64,000 bases of DNA, taken from positions 53,887,369-53,951,368 of the forward strand of contig OX442314.1 of the NCBI GenBank assembly GCA_949358305.1. The letters run 5' to 3'. This stretch comes from Strigamia acuminata (Eukaryota; Arthropoda; Chilopoda; Geophilomorpha; Linotaeniidae). The translations under genes were made by a program, and so were the position numbers. The notes beneath the pieces are model-generated. The model did no database searches and had not been told where the DNA came from. It saw nothing but the letters and a program-made list of their open reading frames with translations. Below, piece by piece: positions 42,788-51,685 of this stretch; position 1 is the stretch's first letter, and each line of letters opens with the position of its first letter.

Positions 42788-42951
42788 CTGCAACTCTCGC
42801 TCGTAGCAGGTTCCTCAGGCCGTGTAACAACGAATATATTTTCCATGCCCTCAGATGGCCCTTCTTCCGCTCGCCTTTTTACAGCAACAGCAAATCTATG
42901 ATTAATAACGACCTTCAGAGCGTCTTTTTGCAAGCAGCTGTGTGGTACAGT
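42788..42951 (-). pseudogene. FLYWCH exon copy 2, 3' part (split by element B)
   Basis: Downstream half of a second FLYWCH exon, from the His pair to the donor TTGCAG|GTTAGT (42788). It has the internal repeat AVKRRAEEGPSEGMENIFV. Its upstream half is at 56441-56608, on the other side of element B. The two exon copies lie in tandem units of about 640 bp. Confidence 0.7.
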
Positions 42952-43968
42952 TGTTGTGACCCGACTGGACCGGGGTCAACGAAGAGTTTCTCTCGTGACC
43001 TCGTTTCGGGTGTAAGGGGAGCCGCAAGCGCGTCTCCCTTCCCTCAGTGCATTGACATCTAGTCAATGGACAGGCGTCTGCCCTGAGGGAGTGGGGATGG
43101 CTCGTCCACCCCACCATTGGGTGATTCCGGTCACCTGTCAACCCCGCTTTGTGCAAAGGAATGTGCCTTGCACTGAGCGGGCAGAACCAACACAACCATC
43201 AAACGAGAAACACACGTAAACCCGTCGTCCTACAAGATCAGGCCCAAGTAAATATACTGGGATTGACCAAGGACAAAGGACAATTTACCGTGAGTACGTT
43301 TGGTCAGTGTCAAACTCCGCAGAGTAACCTGCGAGATAAGATTACCACACTATTTTAGCACACCAGCTAGAAATAGTAAAAACCACTCCAGTTTAGCGAG
43401 TTGTGCAGACAAACGGTCGCACAAGCCTAAACTGCAGTAAAACCACGACGAGCGTTCCCGCCGCTGTGTGACCGCCGGGAGCCAGAAGAGTCCGCCGCTG
43501 TGTGATCGCCGGACACCACACAAAAACCTAGACAACAGCCCGAAGTAAGCCTTTTAACTAAGCATTCACTCGCGCCCGACCAGCGTGAGCCCGAAGGACC
43601 AGCCAGAGACGAGCCGAGGACGCCATATTGCCACGCCGGCCCAAGACGACATCACGTTGCTACAACGAGGACGCCATCTTGGACACGCACGAGACAACAG
43701 ACGACCTCGCCGATTCCAGCCAGCTTTCATCTTACCTTTGCCTTTCCATTTCCCATCACCCATTCCGATTTACATTTTACTTACCCTTTATAGATATATA
43801 TATAAGATATATCTGTACATTGCCCCGCAGAATAAATCTATATTATATTTTACCTTTTATATCTGTGTAATCATTTCTTTGGGTAAACCGCTTGAGCAAA
43901 GCGGTAGTGAGTTAGTCGAATTAAGTAATCAACCCACGAGTTAGCGACGGTTAGAGTTGAGCGCGACA
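42952..43968 (+). repeat. 5' LTR of element B (1017 bp)
   Basis: Starts TGTTGTGACCCGAC and ends TTGAGCGCGACA. A TATATATAAG stretch lies near 43796 and AATAAA at 43831-43836. Its 5' and 3' tips resemble those of A and C. Confidence 0.97.
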
Positions 43969-43970
43969 CG

Positions 43971-43988
43971 TGGGGGCCTGTCCGGGAT
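43971..43988 (+). other. primer-binding site, tRNA-Pro-like, element B
   Basis: TGGGGGCCTGTCCGGGAT, 2 nt after the LTR. It differs from the canonical tRNA-Pro site at two central positions, one fewer than A and C. Confidence 0.8.
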
Positions 43989-44040
43989 CAAGTTGAATAA
44001 CTGATTCTAACCTGTGATTACATCATACCCAAAGCAAGAA

Positions 44041-47000
44041 ATGGCAGATAATACCCGAGTAACAGATTCCGACTCCGACGCAAACAAGAGAGCCGGCAGT
44101 CGTAAAGGCGCCGACTATCACTTGCGATCTGGAGGTCCCTTACCCAAAGCCTCAGCGCACGAAGCGAGGCAAAAACGGCGTAAGCCTAAACCCGATCGTA
44201 GAAGCGCATCAGAGGCATCGCACCCGTCTCGCGCCGAGACGAGGCAGCGATTGGACGAGACAGAGCGGGGTGAAGAGCAATCTCACTCCAAACTGCCGCG
44301 TTCTAACCGTGACGGCGAGACGAGCGGAAACGAGGTTTTATCCCGTAACCAATCGCCTCGTCTAACGCACGACACCGAGGTGGGCAGTCCGAAAGCAGCG
44401 TCTCCGATACAAAAGACGGCCTCAAATACGACCGCTAATTCGGCACTAAACACGCCAATTACGCAAAGCCGCCCAGCTTCGGTCAGGTCCGAAGGACACA
44501 AGTCCAACTCATCCTCTGTCAAGCGTGTTTCGAGCCAGCCTTACAGCGTCTCGGGCACCTTGATTGATGCGATGCAATTGGCACAGGCGGAAGGAGTGAG
44601 ATACACCCTTCCGACGGGGAAAATTACCGTGTACGAAACGTTACAGATCGTACGTGCAGCTTTAAAAGCGCACAGTGTATCCCCACAAATCACCATTGTT
44701 GAAGGTGCACACGCTCAACAATTGGTTGATTCCGCTCAATTTGAAGCGGATGCAGAGAACGAGGCTCGTCAAGCCATTCGCGAGAGACGGAGGAAGCTGG
44801 CGGAAAGAGAAGCGCAAGCTCTCGAGTACGGCAGAACCCAGCCCAATCCGACTACTCCCGAGGAGGTAGAAATAGTTGACCGAGCCCTGAGAGCACATCG
44901 ATATGCTTTCCACTCGCAACAAGAAGCAGAGCGAGCATTTATGGCCAGATTGCGACGAGATGACCCGAAATCCGTCCGCAAACCAGAGGTCAGTTCATCC
45001 GAGCTGTCCGACGAGAGCCTAGAGGGAGACCCAAAGCGCACGCCGAAGGCCAAACCCAAACCCCAGCCGGAGAGGGCAACACCAGCTACTCCGCGCAAGA
45101 GAGATGCGTCGGCCAGAGAACAACAAACTCGGCCCCGCATGCAAGCTCTCGATTCAGCCACAAATAATGCGATAACGCGGTTAATCAACGCTAATAATGC
45201 TAGGCGAAATGAAGAGCAAGCTCTCACAAGCCAACAGCAAGATAATCCGCAAGGGACTGAGTGGCAACAACCAGTGCCCATCCTTAAAGACGACGAGTCG
45301 TCAAGGAGACAATCGCATGATCGCACCTCTTCGCGAGAAGAAGGCAAACGCGATGAAAGACCGAAATATTATCACTACGGAAATAGTGATTCGTCGTCAG
45401 ATGGACTGGAGTCAAATGCACCCAGTCATCACGATTCGGAGAGAGGTTCCGGAGAAAGACGAAGGGAAAGAGAACGCGATGAACGCAGAGAAAGGGAACG
45501 TGACGACCGTCGTAGGGGCCGGAAAGAGTCAAACTCTTCACGGCGCAACCCGCCACGCCGCTCACCGTCTCCCGACCCCAGCTCCGACCCCTCATCCAAC
45601 GACGACAGACGAAAGGAAAAATCAAGTAATCGCCGGAAGAGATCCAACTCTCCGCGCGATAGAGAGAAACGACGTCGATCGGAAAATAGCGACCACCGAC
45701 GGGAGGAGTTTCAGGACCTTCCCCGACAAAGCGCGTTTACCGATTCGACGGGTCGGCAGTATACGATGGGAGAGCTTGGAAGAGCCCTACTCGGCTCGTT
45801 AAAAGCCGAGGGAATTGATCTGAGCAAACGAAACGATCGTAATCGTAGCACTGGTGACCGCGTAAAGAAAAAATACGCTGTCTCCCGACGTGACACCATG
45901 AGTGTTACCGGGAATATTAGGTGGCAATTTTATATTCAGAACCGTTTCGACGGGTCATGGAAAGCGGGAGATCGCTTCCTTGACGAAGTAATTCGAATTA
46001 AGACTGCCACTAAAGCCACCGTAGGAGACATGCTCACCCACGGTATTGTCGAGCTAATGACAGGCTCGGCACGTGAGTGGTACCAAGGATTGAAAGGCGT
46101 CAATTGGGACGACTTTTTAATGAGATTCGACCTACGCTACGGCGAGACACCCGAAGAGGTGAGCCGAAAGATGCGAGGTCTTCGCCAGATGCCTGGTGAA
46201 ACCATAATGGATTACGACATTCGCGCCAGATTGTTGTTCGAAAAGGCCCCGATGGAATTTCATGCCACGGGATTCAACCTTTTCTTTCTCGGCGGTTTGT
46301 CGGAGTACTCGCAACGGGTGCTACTTGAAGAAAGGGCACCGACAGGAGGCAGCTACGAGGAGATGAGCGCCTTCCTGTTCGAGAACACGATAGATATCGA
46401 GAAGAGATATTATTCCGCTTTACCAGAAGCGGAGAAAGCAGCAACCGCTAAACGTCTCAAGTTGAGTGCGGAAAGATATGGGGCGACAGATAAAATTATG
46501 CGCCCTACTGAATATCTTAGCGGTATAATGGAGCTGGCAGAAGCTAGCGTTGGTTTACAAATAAAAAATAAACTGACATCCACGCTGCCTTCCAACCCTT
46601 TGGCCGCCCCTAAAAAGGCACCGACAGCGTCAGCCATGCAAGCGACACTGGAGGAGGTCAAGGAGGGGGAGGAAGCCGGACAAGATGCCGGAAAATCAGA
46701 CAAAAAAGAAGAAAAAGACGATTATTCGACGGACGAAGAAATACGAAGCTATCGCGATACCTTATCAACGGGTTGCGATGAGGAAGGACCGCTAGTACAT
46801 CTCATCCATCGAGATAGAGCGGTAGAAGAATTTCGCGCCAGGTTAAAACCAAATGCCGGCCGAATTCCGAAGTATTTTCGAAAAAATTACACGCCACCGT
46901 CGAAAGCAGACCCTGAAAAGAAAAAATCGACTGAAGCCCCAAGAGACAAATCAAATATTCGTTGTTTCAAGTGTAACCAACCGGGTCACTATTCCAATGA

Positions 47001-47124
47001 GTGCCCAAGAACAGCGAAAGAAGACGCTAAATTTGACGCAATAATGAAGCAGATGGCAGAGATTAAACTCGCCATGGCAAAAAACGAGTCAAAAAACGAG
47101 TCAGCGCAGGCGGCGAAGAAATAA
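44041..47124 (+). CDS. gag: gag of element B (1027 aa)
   Basis: The first in-frame ATG is at 44041 (MADNTRVTDSD). The upstream nine codons are open but begin with GTG. The N-terminal third is Ser/Arg/Pro-rich with YHLRSGGPLPK, also present as YHLRSDGPVPE in element A. A Glu/Arg-rich region and a run of RE/RD/RR dipeptides (about residues 465-515) follow. The capsid domain begins about residue 623 (NIRWQFYIQNRFDGSWKAGD, then GSAREWYQGL). The CCHC knuckle CFKCNQPGHYSNEC is near residue 974. The C-terminus repeats KNES twice, which creates two slippery heptamers. It forms the particle shell and binds the genomic RNA. Confidence 0.94.
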   Translation: MADNTRVTDSDSDANKRAGSRKGADYHLRSGGPLPKASAHEARQKRRKPKPDRRSASEASHPSRAETRQRLDETERGEEQSHSKLPRSNRDGETSGNEVLSRNQSPRLTHDTEVGSPKAASPIQKTASNTTANSALNTPITQSRPASVRSEGHKSNSSSVKRVSSQPYSVSGTLIDAMQLAQAEGVRYTLPTGKITVYETLQIVRAALKAHSVSPQITIVEGAHAQQLVDSAQFEADAENEARQAIRERRRKLAEREAQALEYGRTQPNPTTPEEVEIVDRALRAHRYAFHSQQEAERAFMARLRRDDPKSVRKPEVSSSELSDESLEGDPKRTPKAKPKPQPERATPATPRKRDASAREQQTRPRMQALDSATNNAITRLINANNARRNEEQALTSQQQDNPQGTEWQQPVPILKDDESSRRQSHDRTSSREEGKRDERPKYYHYGNSDSSSDGLESNAPSHHDSERGSGERRRERERDERRERERDDRRRGRKESNSSRRNPPRRSPSPDPSSDPSSNDDRRKEKSSNRRKRSNSPRDREKRRRSENSDHRREEFQDLPRQSAFTDSTGRQYTMGELGRALLGSLKAEGIDLSKRNDRNRSTGDRVKKKYAVSRRDTMSVTGNIRWQFYIQNRFDGSWKAGDRFLDEVIRIKTATKATVGDMLTHGIVELMTGSAREWYQGLKGVNWDDFLMRFDLRYGETPEEVSRKMRGLRQMPGETIMDYDIRARLLFEKAPMEFHATGFNLFFLGGLSEYSQRVLLEERAPTGGSYEEMSAFLFENTIDIEKRYYSALPEAEKAATAKRLKLSAERYGATDKIMRPTEYLSGIMELAEASVGLQIKNKLTSTLPSNPLAAPKKAPTASAMQATLEEVKEGEEAGQDAGKSDKKEEKDDYSTDEEIRSYRDTLSTGCDEEGPLVHLIHRDRAVEEFRARLKPNAGRIPKYFRKNYTPPSKADPEKKKSTEAPRDKSNIRCFKCNQPGHYSNECPRTAKEDAKFDAIMKQMAEIKLAMAKNESKNESAQAAKK

Positions 47125-47142
47125 TTTCTCGACCGTCTGCGC
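47079..47142 (+). promoter_or_regulatory. -1 ribosomal frameshift signal with two slippery sites, element B
   Basis: A_AAA_AAC occurs twice in the gag register (47079-47085 and 47091-47097). The second is followed by a 6-nt spacer GAGTCA and a 10-bp stem, GCGCAGGCGG (47104-47113) with CCGTCTGCGC (47133-47142), one G-U. The gag TAA (47122-47124) lies in the loop, as in A and C. The -1 frame is open to pol. Confidence 0.87.
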
Positions 47143-50100
47143 CATTCATGAAGAAAAAGGGGTTTAACAAAGGGTTCGATAAGCCGCCACCAGTCAAAGA
47201 AATGGGTAGTGACATAGCTAACGCCCAAATTCAAGACAGGGCCAACAACGCTTTGCAGGTAATTACCGCAAACGCTGAGGCTGAGGCGGAAGAACCGAAC
47301 CTACTGCTTGAAGAATTACCTCAAGTAGTCGAAGACACAGAAGAATTTCGTGTTTTCATGTGCAACGTGGCGGTCGAATACACCAACCGCCTATGTATGT
47401 TGCCCATGACAATAGAACGTGAAAAAATTATGGGACTACTAGACTCGGGAGCAGATCGCTCGTTCGTTTCCGAAGACATAGTAGCATCATTGGGTCTCAC
47501 CGATAAGATAAAAGGCGTTAATAAAAATATACGTCTAAAAACCGCCAACGGAATGGCGCGTCCAAAAGGAGTTATATTATTGACCATGGAGTGGCTCGGA
47601 GGAGTAGAACAGCACCCTTTCCTGGTCCTGCCCACATGCGACAGAATTTTTCTGTTGGGCTTAGACCTCATGGCGTCAATGGAAATACAACCAAATCCAA
47701 TAACGAAATCTTGGAATTATATCAGAAATGATAAGGAAAGACCCGCAATTGTCGTGCCACCAGCTCTTGTAAAAGAAGCGGCCGACAAGACACAGTGGGA
47801 GAAAGGCCTAAAGAAATTCGTTCAAGACTACGATTTTAAAGCATTCGTAACAGAATTGCAACGGGACAATGTAGTGGAAACGCTTGTCGCCGACGCCGCT
47901 TTAGAATTAAACGAAGCGGCAGCCCTACGAAGGGTCCTACTTAAATATGAGGGGATCCTGTCGAAAAAACCGGGCCGAACGAATAGGGCTATTCACGAAA
48001 TTAAATTGACGGATAATAAACCTATACGAGTTGCGTATAAGGGAATGAACCCGCAAAAACGTGAAATAGTGCAAAAAATGTGCCAAGAAATGCTAGACAG
48101 TGGCATTGTCTCCGAGGCCCAGGGAGAATACGCGACGCGAGTTGTGCTCGTGATGCGCCCGGGCTCGGACCCACGCCTATGCATTGATTACCGCCCATTA
48201 AACGCGGTGACAGAAATAGATCCCATACAGATGCCGTCTATCGAATCCATTTTGAGAGAGCTTAGCCCCTTTTCTTGGGTTACGACGATGGATCTGTCGA
48301 AGGGATACTGGCAAGTTGAGATGAGGCCAGAGGATAAGTTAAAAACAGCATTTTACTCGCCAATTGGACGGTTGATGTTCAACGTCATGCCATTTGGTTT
48401 AGTGAATGCTCCCAGTACCTTTCAGAGACTAATCGAAAGCGTATTGGGTGATATCCTGCATCAGTTTGTGTGGGCATACCTAGATGACATAGTTATTGCC
48501 TCTAAAACATTCGAAGAGCACATTGAGCACATCGACCAAGTGCTCACCCGGCTGGCAAAAGCTGGGTTACACGTGCATCCGGGCAAAAGCAAGTTCTGTC
48601 GAAAGGAGCTTGCCTTCCTGGGTTATCGCATTGGAGTCAATGGTTTAGCTATTGGCCCCGAAAAAATCGATGCGATTAATCGTTTCCCACCACCCGAGGA
48701 CGTTAAAGGTGTCCAACGGTTTATGGGAATGATAAACTTCTTCGGCAGGTTGCTACCGGGTCTAGCTGAAGTGGCAGCCCCAGTTACCGACCTCCTGAAG
48801 AATGAAAACGAATTTGTATGGTCAAATGAGTGCAACATCGCATTTAATGCAATAAAGAGGATGCTGACGGAAGTCGGCGTAATGCCTCTACCCGACTTAA
48901 ACCGGCCGTTCATATTACACACGGACGCCAGCAGAGTTGGGTTAGGAGCGGCGTTGCTCCAAACACACGTGCGCGACGGAGTCGAACAAGACCTGCCGTG
49001 CATGTTTATAAGTCGCAAACTCCAAGGCGCTGAAAAGAATTACAATGCCACCGAGTTGGAGTGTTTGGCCGTTGTGTGGGCCATAAGGAAATTCAGAGAT
49101 TATCTCGAATATACCAAATTTGTGGTCCACACAGATCATCAAGCGTTACAATGGCTGATGAAATTAAAAGAGCCAGCCGGTCGACTAGCCAGATGGCAGT
49201 TAGAACTGATGGCATGCGACTTGACCATTCAATACAAGCCCGGCAAATATAACGTCGTGGCTGACGCTCTGTCACGGGCACCAGTGTCAGATCCAATCGA
49301 CGCTGACGATGATGGCGAGGATGACTCCCGCATCATTTATTGCCCTACGAGTTGTCACCGTTGGGATTTAAGGAAGATGAATGAAATTCCCACCGCGTCT
49401 CCGGCAGATGTAAAATTCTGTGGATTTTGGACGCGGTTATACCAACCAGCTGCTGACAATTACCCAAATGCAAGGAAGGAATTTAAGCTAGAGCGGAGAA
49501 TAAATGACCCGCTTCTAAGCGCCTTCCACGCTCATGTCGGCGAGCAGATGCAAAGCAGTCCCCCGACAAGGGAGGAAATAATTGTGCAACAAAAATTAGA
49601 CAAGAAATGTCAGGACAGAGCTAGATTCGTACTGACAGGAAAATATCCGCCCAATCTAACCAGAAGGCAGAAGCGTCGTTATGCACACGAATCCATAGAT
49701 TACCTATTGGATGACGGCCTTTTAGTGAAACATCACCCAAATCACCAAGATGACTTGAGTGAATCGGACACCGCAGTAAAGGTAGTAATACCTGCTTCCT
49801 TAATCGGTCGCGTGCTGTGGTTGTTACACGGGCACCCGCTTGCGAGCCATGCGGGAGTAAGCAGAACACTCTATCGTGCTACACAGCTTTTTCACTGGAC
49901 AGGGATGAAAAAAGATATTGCTCTTTTTGTCCACCAATGTCAGCGATGTCAAGCGTGCAAGCCGAGGAGTAAATCACCATTCGAAACTATTTTCTTAGGG
50001 CCTTACGCGCCTTTTGATTGTTTAAGTGTCGATGTGATGGGCCCAAAACCCGTTACGGGAAATAAAAATGCGTACATTATCGTTATAATGGACGTGGCAA

Positions 50101-51218
50101 CTCGTTGGCCCGAGTTGTACGCCGTCGCTAGACCTTCAGCAGAGAAAATCGTTGAATGTATCTACGACGTGGCGTTACGTTACGGATTTCCACGTAAAAT
50201 TATATCCGATAACGGACCCCAATTTATCTCGAAAATTTGGGGTAAGTTTTGTGAGAAATTCGGGATTGTGGCGTCACATACTTCGACCTACAATCCCAGA
50301 ACAAATCCCGTTGAGCGACTCAACAGGGACATTAAATATGCACTAAGCATATTCACTGACATCCACAATAGGTGGGATGAATACTTGAGGGAGATCGCGT
50401 TCAGCATACGAACAACAGTCTCGAGGACGAGAGATTTTTCTCCGGCCTACCTCAACTTCGCCCGAGAGCTACGAGTGCCTTGGGACCCACGAGTGGCAGA
50501 GTCGGTAAATGTGGTGGACCCAGAGAAACCACATGAGTATGTGTATAAATTGGAGCAAACAATTTCAAACACATACAAACATATGATGGCGCACATTTTT
50601 AACATGCGCGACCGCATTTTACAAGATAAAAGCGGTGGGAAATTCGTGAATTTCGAGATCAATGATTTGGTGTGGAAAGATGCACACACCCTCTCAAATG
50701 CAGCGAGAGGGATCACCGCCAGCTTGGCCGACAAGAGAGATGGTCCGTATGTAATCATCGGCAAGCATGGCGGTAACGCGTATAAATTACGCAAGCTCGA
50801 GGACAACACCGAGCAAAAGTCGATCCAGGTACGAGAGTTAACTCCGTACATTCCGGAATTCCCGCAAGAAATGTGGGCCAAAGGCCAAGTCAAGTCTAAA
50901 ACTGACGGCCAAATCGTCGATATGTTCGCTGGCGAGTTGGAAAAAGCACCGCCAAGTGACAACGAGGAGTATTTCGACGCCCCTTCACCTCCGGTAAACG
51001 AGATAGTTGAATCCGTTCCGGATCCAATTTTGGTCGGGGGGGAAACAGGAGAAACTCCTGAAACAAACACAAAAAACACGGATAAAAAAGAAAACAATAA
51101 TGAGGAGGTACAGACACAAAAAACAACAAAAAATATCGTACCTGCCTCGATCCGTAACCTGCGACCAAAAAGAGATAATCCGTTCATAAAAGGCGGAAAG
51201 GTCGTAGGAAAGAAGTAA
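47097..51218 (+). CDS. pol: pol of element B (PR-RT-RH-IN), made by frameshift
   Basis: The frame is continuous from the slip site; the ATG at 47148 is internal to it. Landmarks are protease GLLDSGADRSF (47431), RT LCIDYRPLNA (48177) and AYLDDIVIA (48476), and RNase H HTDASRVGLG (48919) and TELECLAVVWA (49053). The integrase zinc region HGHPLASHAG...CQRCQAC spans 49830-49962. The core has SVDVMGP (50026), SDNGPQF (50207) and NPVERLNRD (50306). A GPF/Y-like module (KRDGPYVIIGKHGGNAY) and an acidic, Lys-rich tail follow. Highly similar to element A pol over its whole length and ending in the same way (NPFIKGGKVVGKK versus NPFIRDGKVVGKN). All catalytic residues are intact. Confidence 0.95.
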   Translation, partial: RVSAGGEEIISRPSAPFMKKKGFNKGFDKPPPVKEMGSDIANAQIQDRANNALQVITANAEAEAEEPNLLLEELPQVVEDTEEFRVFMCNVAVEYTNRLCMLPMTIEREKIMGLLDSGADRSFVSEDIVASLGLTDKIKGVNKNIRLKTANGMARPKGVILLTMEWLGGVEQHPFLVLPTCDRIFLLGLDLMASMEIQPNPITKSWNYIRNDKERPAIVVPPALVKEAADKTQWEKGLKKFVQDYDFKAFVTELQRDNVVETLVADAALELNEAAALRRVLLKYEGILSKKPGRTNRAIHEIKLTDNKPIRVAYKGMNPQKREIVQKMCQEMLDSGIVSEAQGEYATRVVLVMRPGSDPRLCIDYRPLNAVTEIDPIQMPSIESILRELSPFSWVTTMDLSKGYWQVEMRPEDKLKTAFYSPIGRLMFNVMPFGLVNAPSTFQRLIESVLGDILHQFVWAYLDDIVIASKTFEEHIEHIDQVLTRLAKAGLHVHPGKSKFCRKELAFLGYRIGVNGLAIGPEKIDAINRFPPPEDVKGVQRFMGMINFFGRLLPGLAEVAAPVTDLLKNENEFVWSNECNIAFNAIKRMLTEVGVMPLPDLNRPFILHTDASRVGLGAALLQTHVRDGVEQDLPCMFISRKLQGAEKNYNATELECLAVVWAIRKFRDYLEYTKFVVHTDHQALQWLMKLKEPAGRLARWQLELMACDLTIQYKPGKYNVVADALSRAPVSDPIDADDDGEDDSRIIYCPTSCHRWDLRKMNEIPTASPADVKFCGFWTRLYQPAADNYPNARKEFKLERRINDPLLSAFHAHVGEQMQSSPPTREEIIVQQKLDKKCQDRARFVLTGKYPPNLTRRQKRRYAHESIDYLLDDGLLVKHHPNHQDDLSESDTAVKVVIPASLIGRVLWLLHGHPLASHAGVSRTLYRATQLFHWTGMKKDIALFVHQCQRCQACKPRSKSPFETIFLGPYAPFDCLSVDVMGPKPVTGNKNAYIIVIMDVATRWPELYAVARPSAEKIVECIYDVALRYGFPRKIISDNGPQFISKIWGKFCEKFGIVASHTSTYNPRTNPVERLNRDIKYALSIFTDIHNRWDEYLREIAFSIRTTVSRTRDFSPAYLNFARELRVPWDPRVAESVNVVDPEKPHEYVYKLEQTISNTYKHMMAHIFNMRDRILQDKSGGKFVNFEINDLVWKDAHTLSNAARGITASLADKRDGPYVIIGKHGGNAYKLRKLEDNTEQKSIQVRELTPYIPEFPQEMWAKGQVKSKTDGQIVDMFAGELEKAPPSDNEEYFDAPSPPVNEIVESVPDPILVGGETGETPETNTKNTDKKENNNEEVQTQKTTKNIVPASIRNLRPKRDNPFIKGGKVVGKK

Positions 51219-51685
51219 AATAAATTACGAGTCGATGGCGGCACTAAAAATAAATGTAATCGACCGATAGTGCAAGCCATCACGTCGCAGAAAATTTCGC
51301 TAAGTCCAACAAAGCGGATATCGGTCGAATTCGCGTCACGAGATGGCGTGGAAACGCGGGACCCGTAGCAAAATTATCGGCACGGGTCGGATACCGCGTG
51401 CAAAAGACCCCGTAGCAGCAATCGCGCACGGGAGTGAGAACAAAGGAGACCCGTAGCGTAACATGCGCACGGGTAGGTGCGCACTAGTCTCAAACACCCG
51501 GGTTCTGGAGTATATTACCCAGAATCCATCGCGATTACCTCGTGTTCACACGGACTTCCGCTTTTCACAGCTGATCGCTGCATTCGTGCGTGATCCTCGT
51601 TTTTAACGTTTTTATCGAGTTTTTTGAGATAGTTTTATCATCCTTTTTTCAATCGTGATTGAGCTTTTTGTGCGCGCTCCTCGCC
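51219..51685 (+). promoter_or_regulatory. pol to third-gene spacer of element B with three bulged-A hairpins
   Basis: Three consecutive hairpins each have the form (A)CCCGT-A-GC, a 9-10 nt loop, GC-ACGGG(T): 51361-51387, 51409-51432 and 51449-51474. The single unpaired A is in the same place in all three and in the one copy in element A (25461-25483), while the loops differ. A shared block AAAATTTCGCTAAGTCCAA is at 51292-51310. Such repeats could be protein-binding RNA sites (export, packaging or translation control), but nothing shows which. Confidence 0.55.

Noticed and set aside
43149-44013. Open frames inside the LTRs of A and B (repeated at 55621-56416, 17167-17705 and 29212-29750)
   Set aside because: They are identical in both LTR copies, lie on both strands and have no domain; they are by-products of the LTR sequence.
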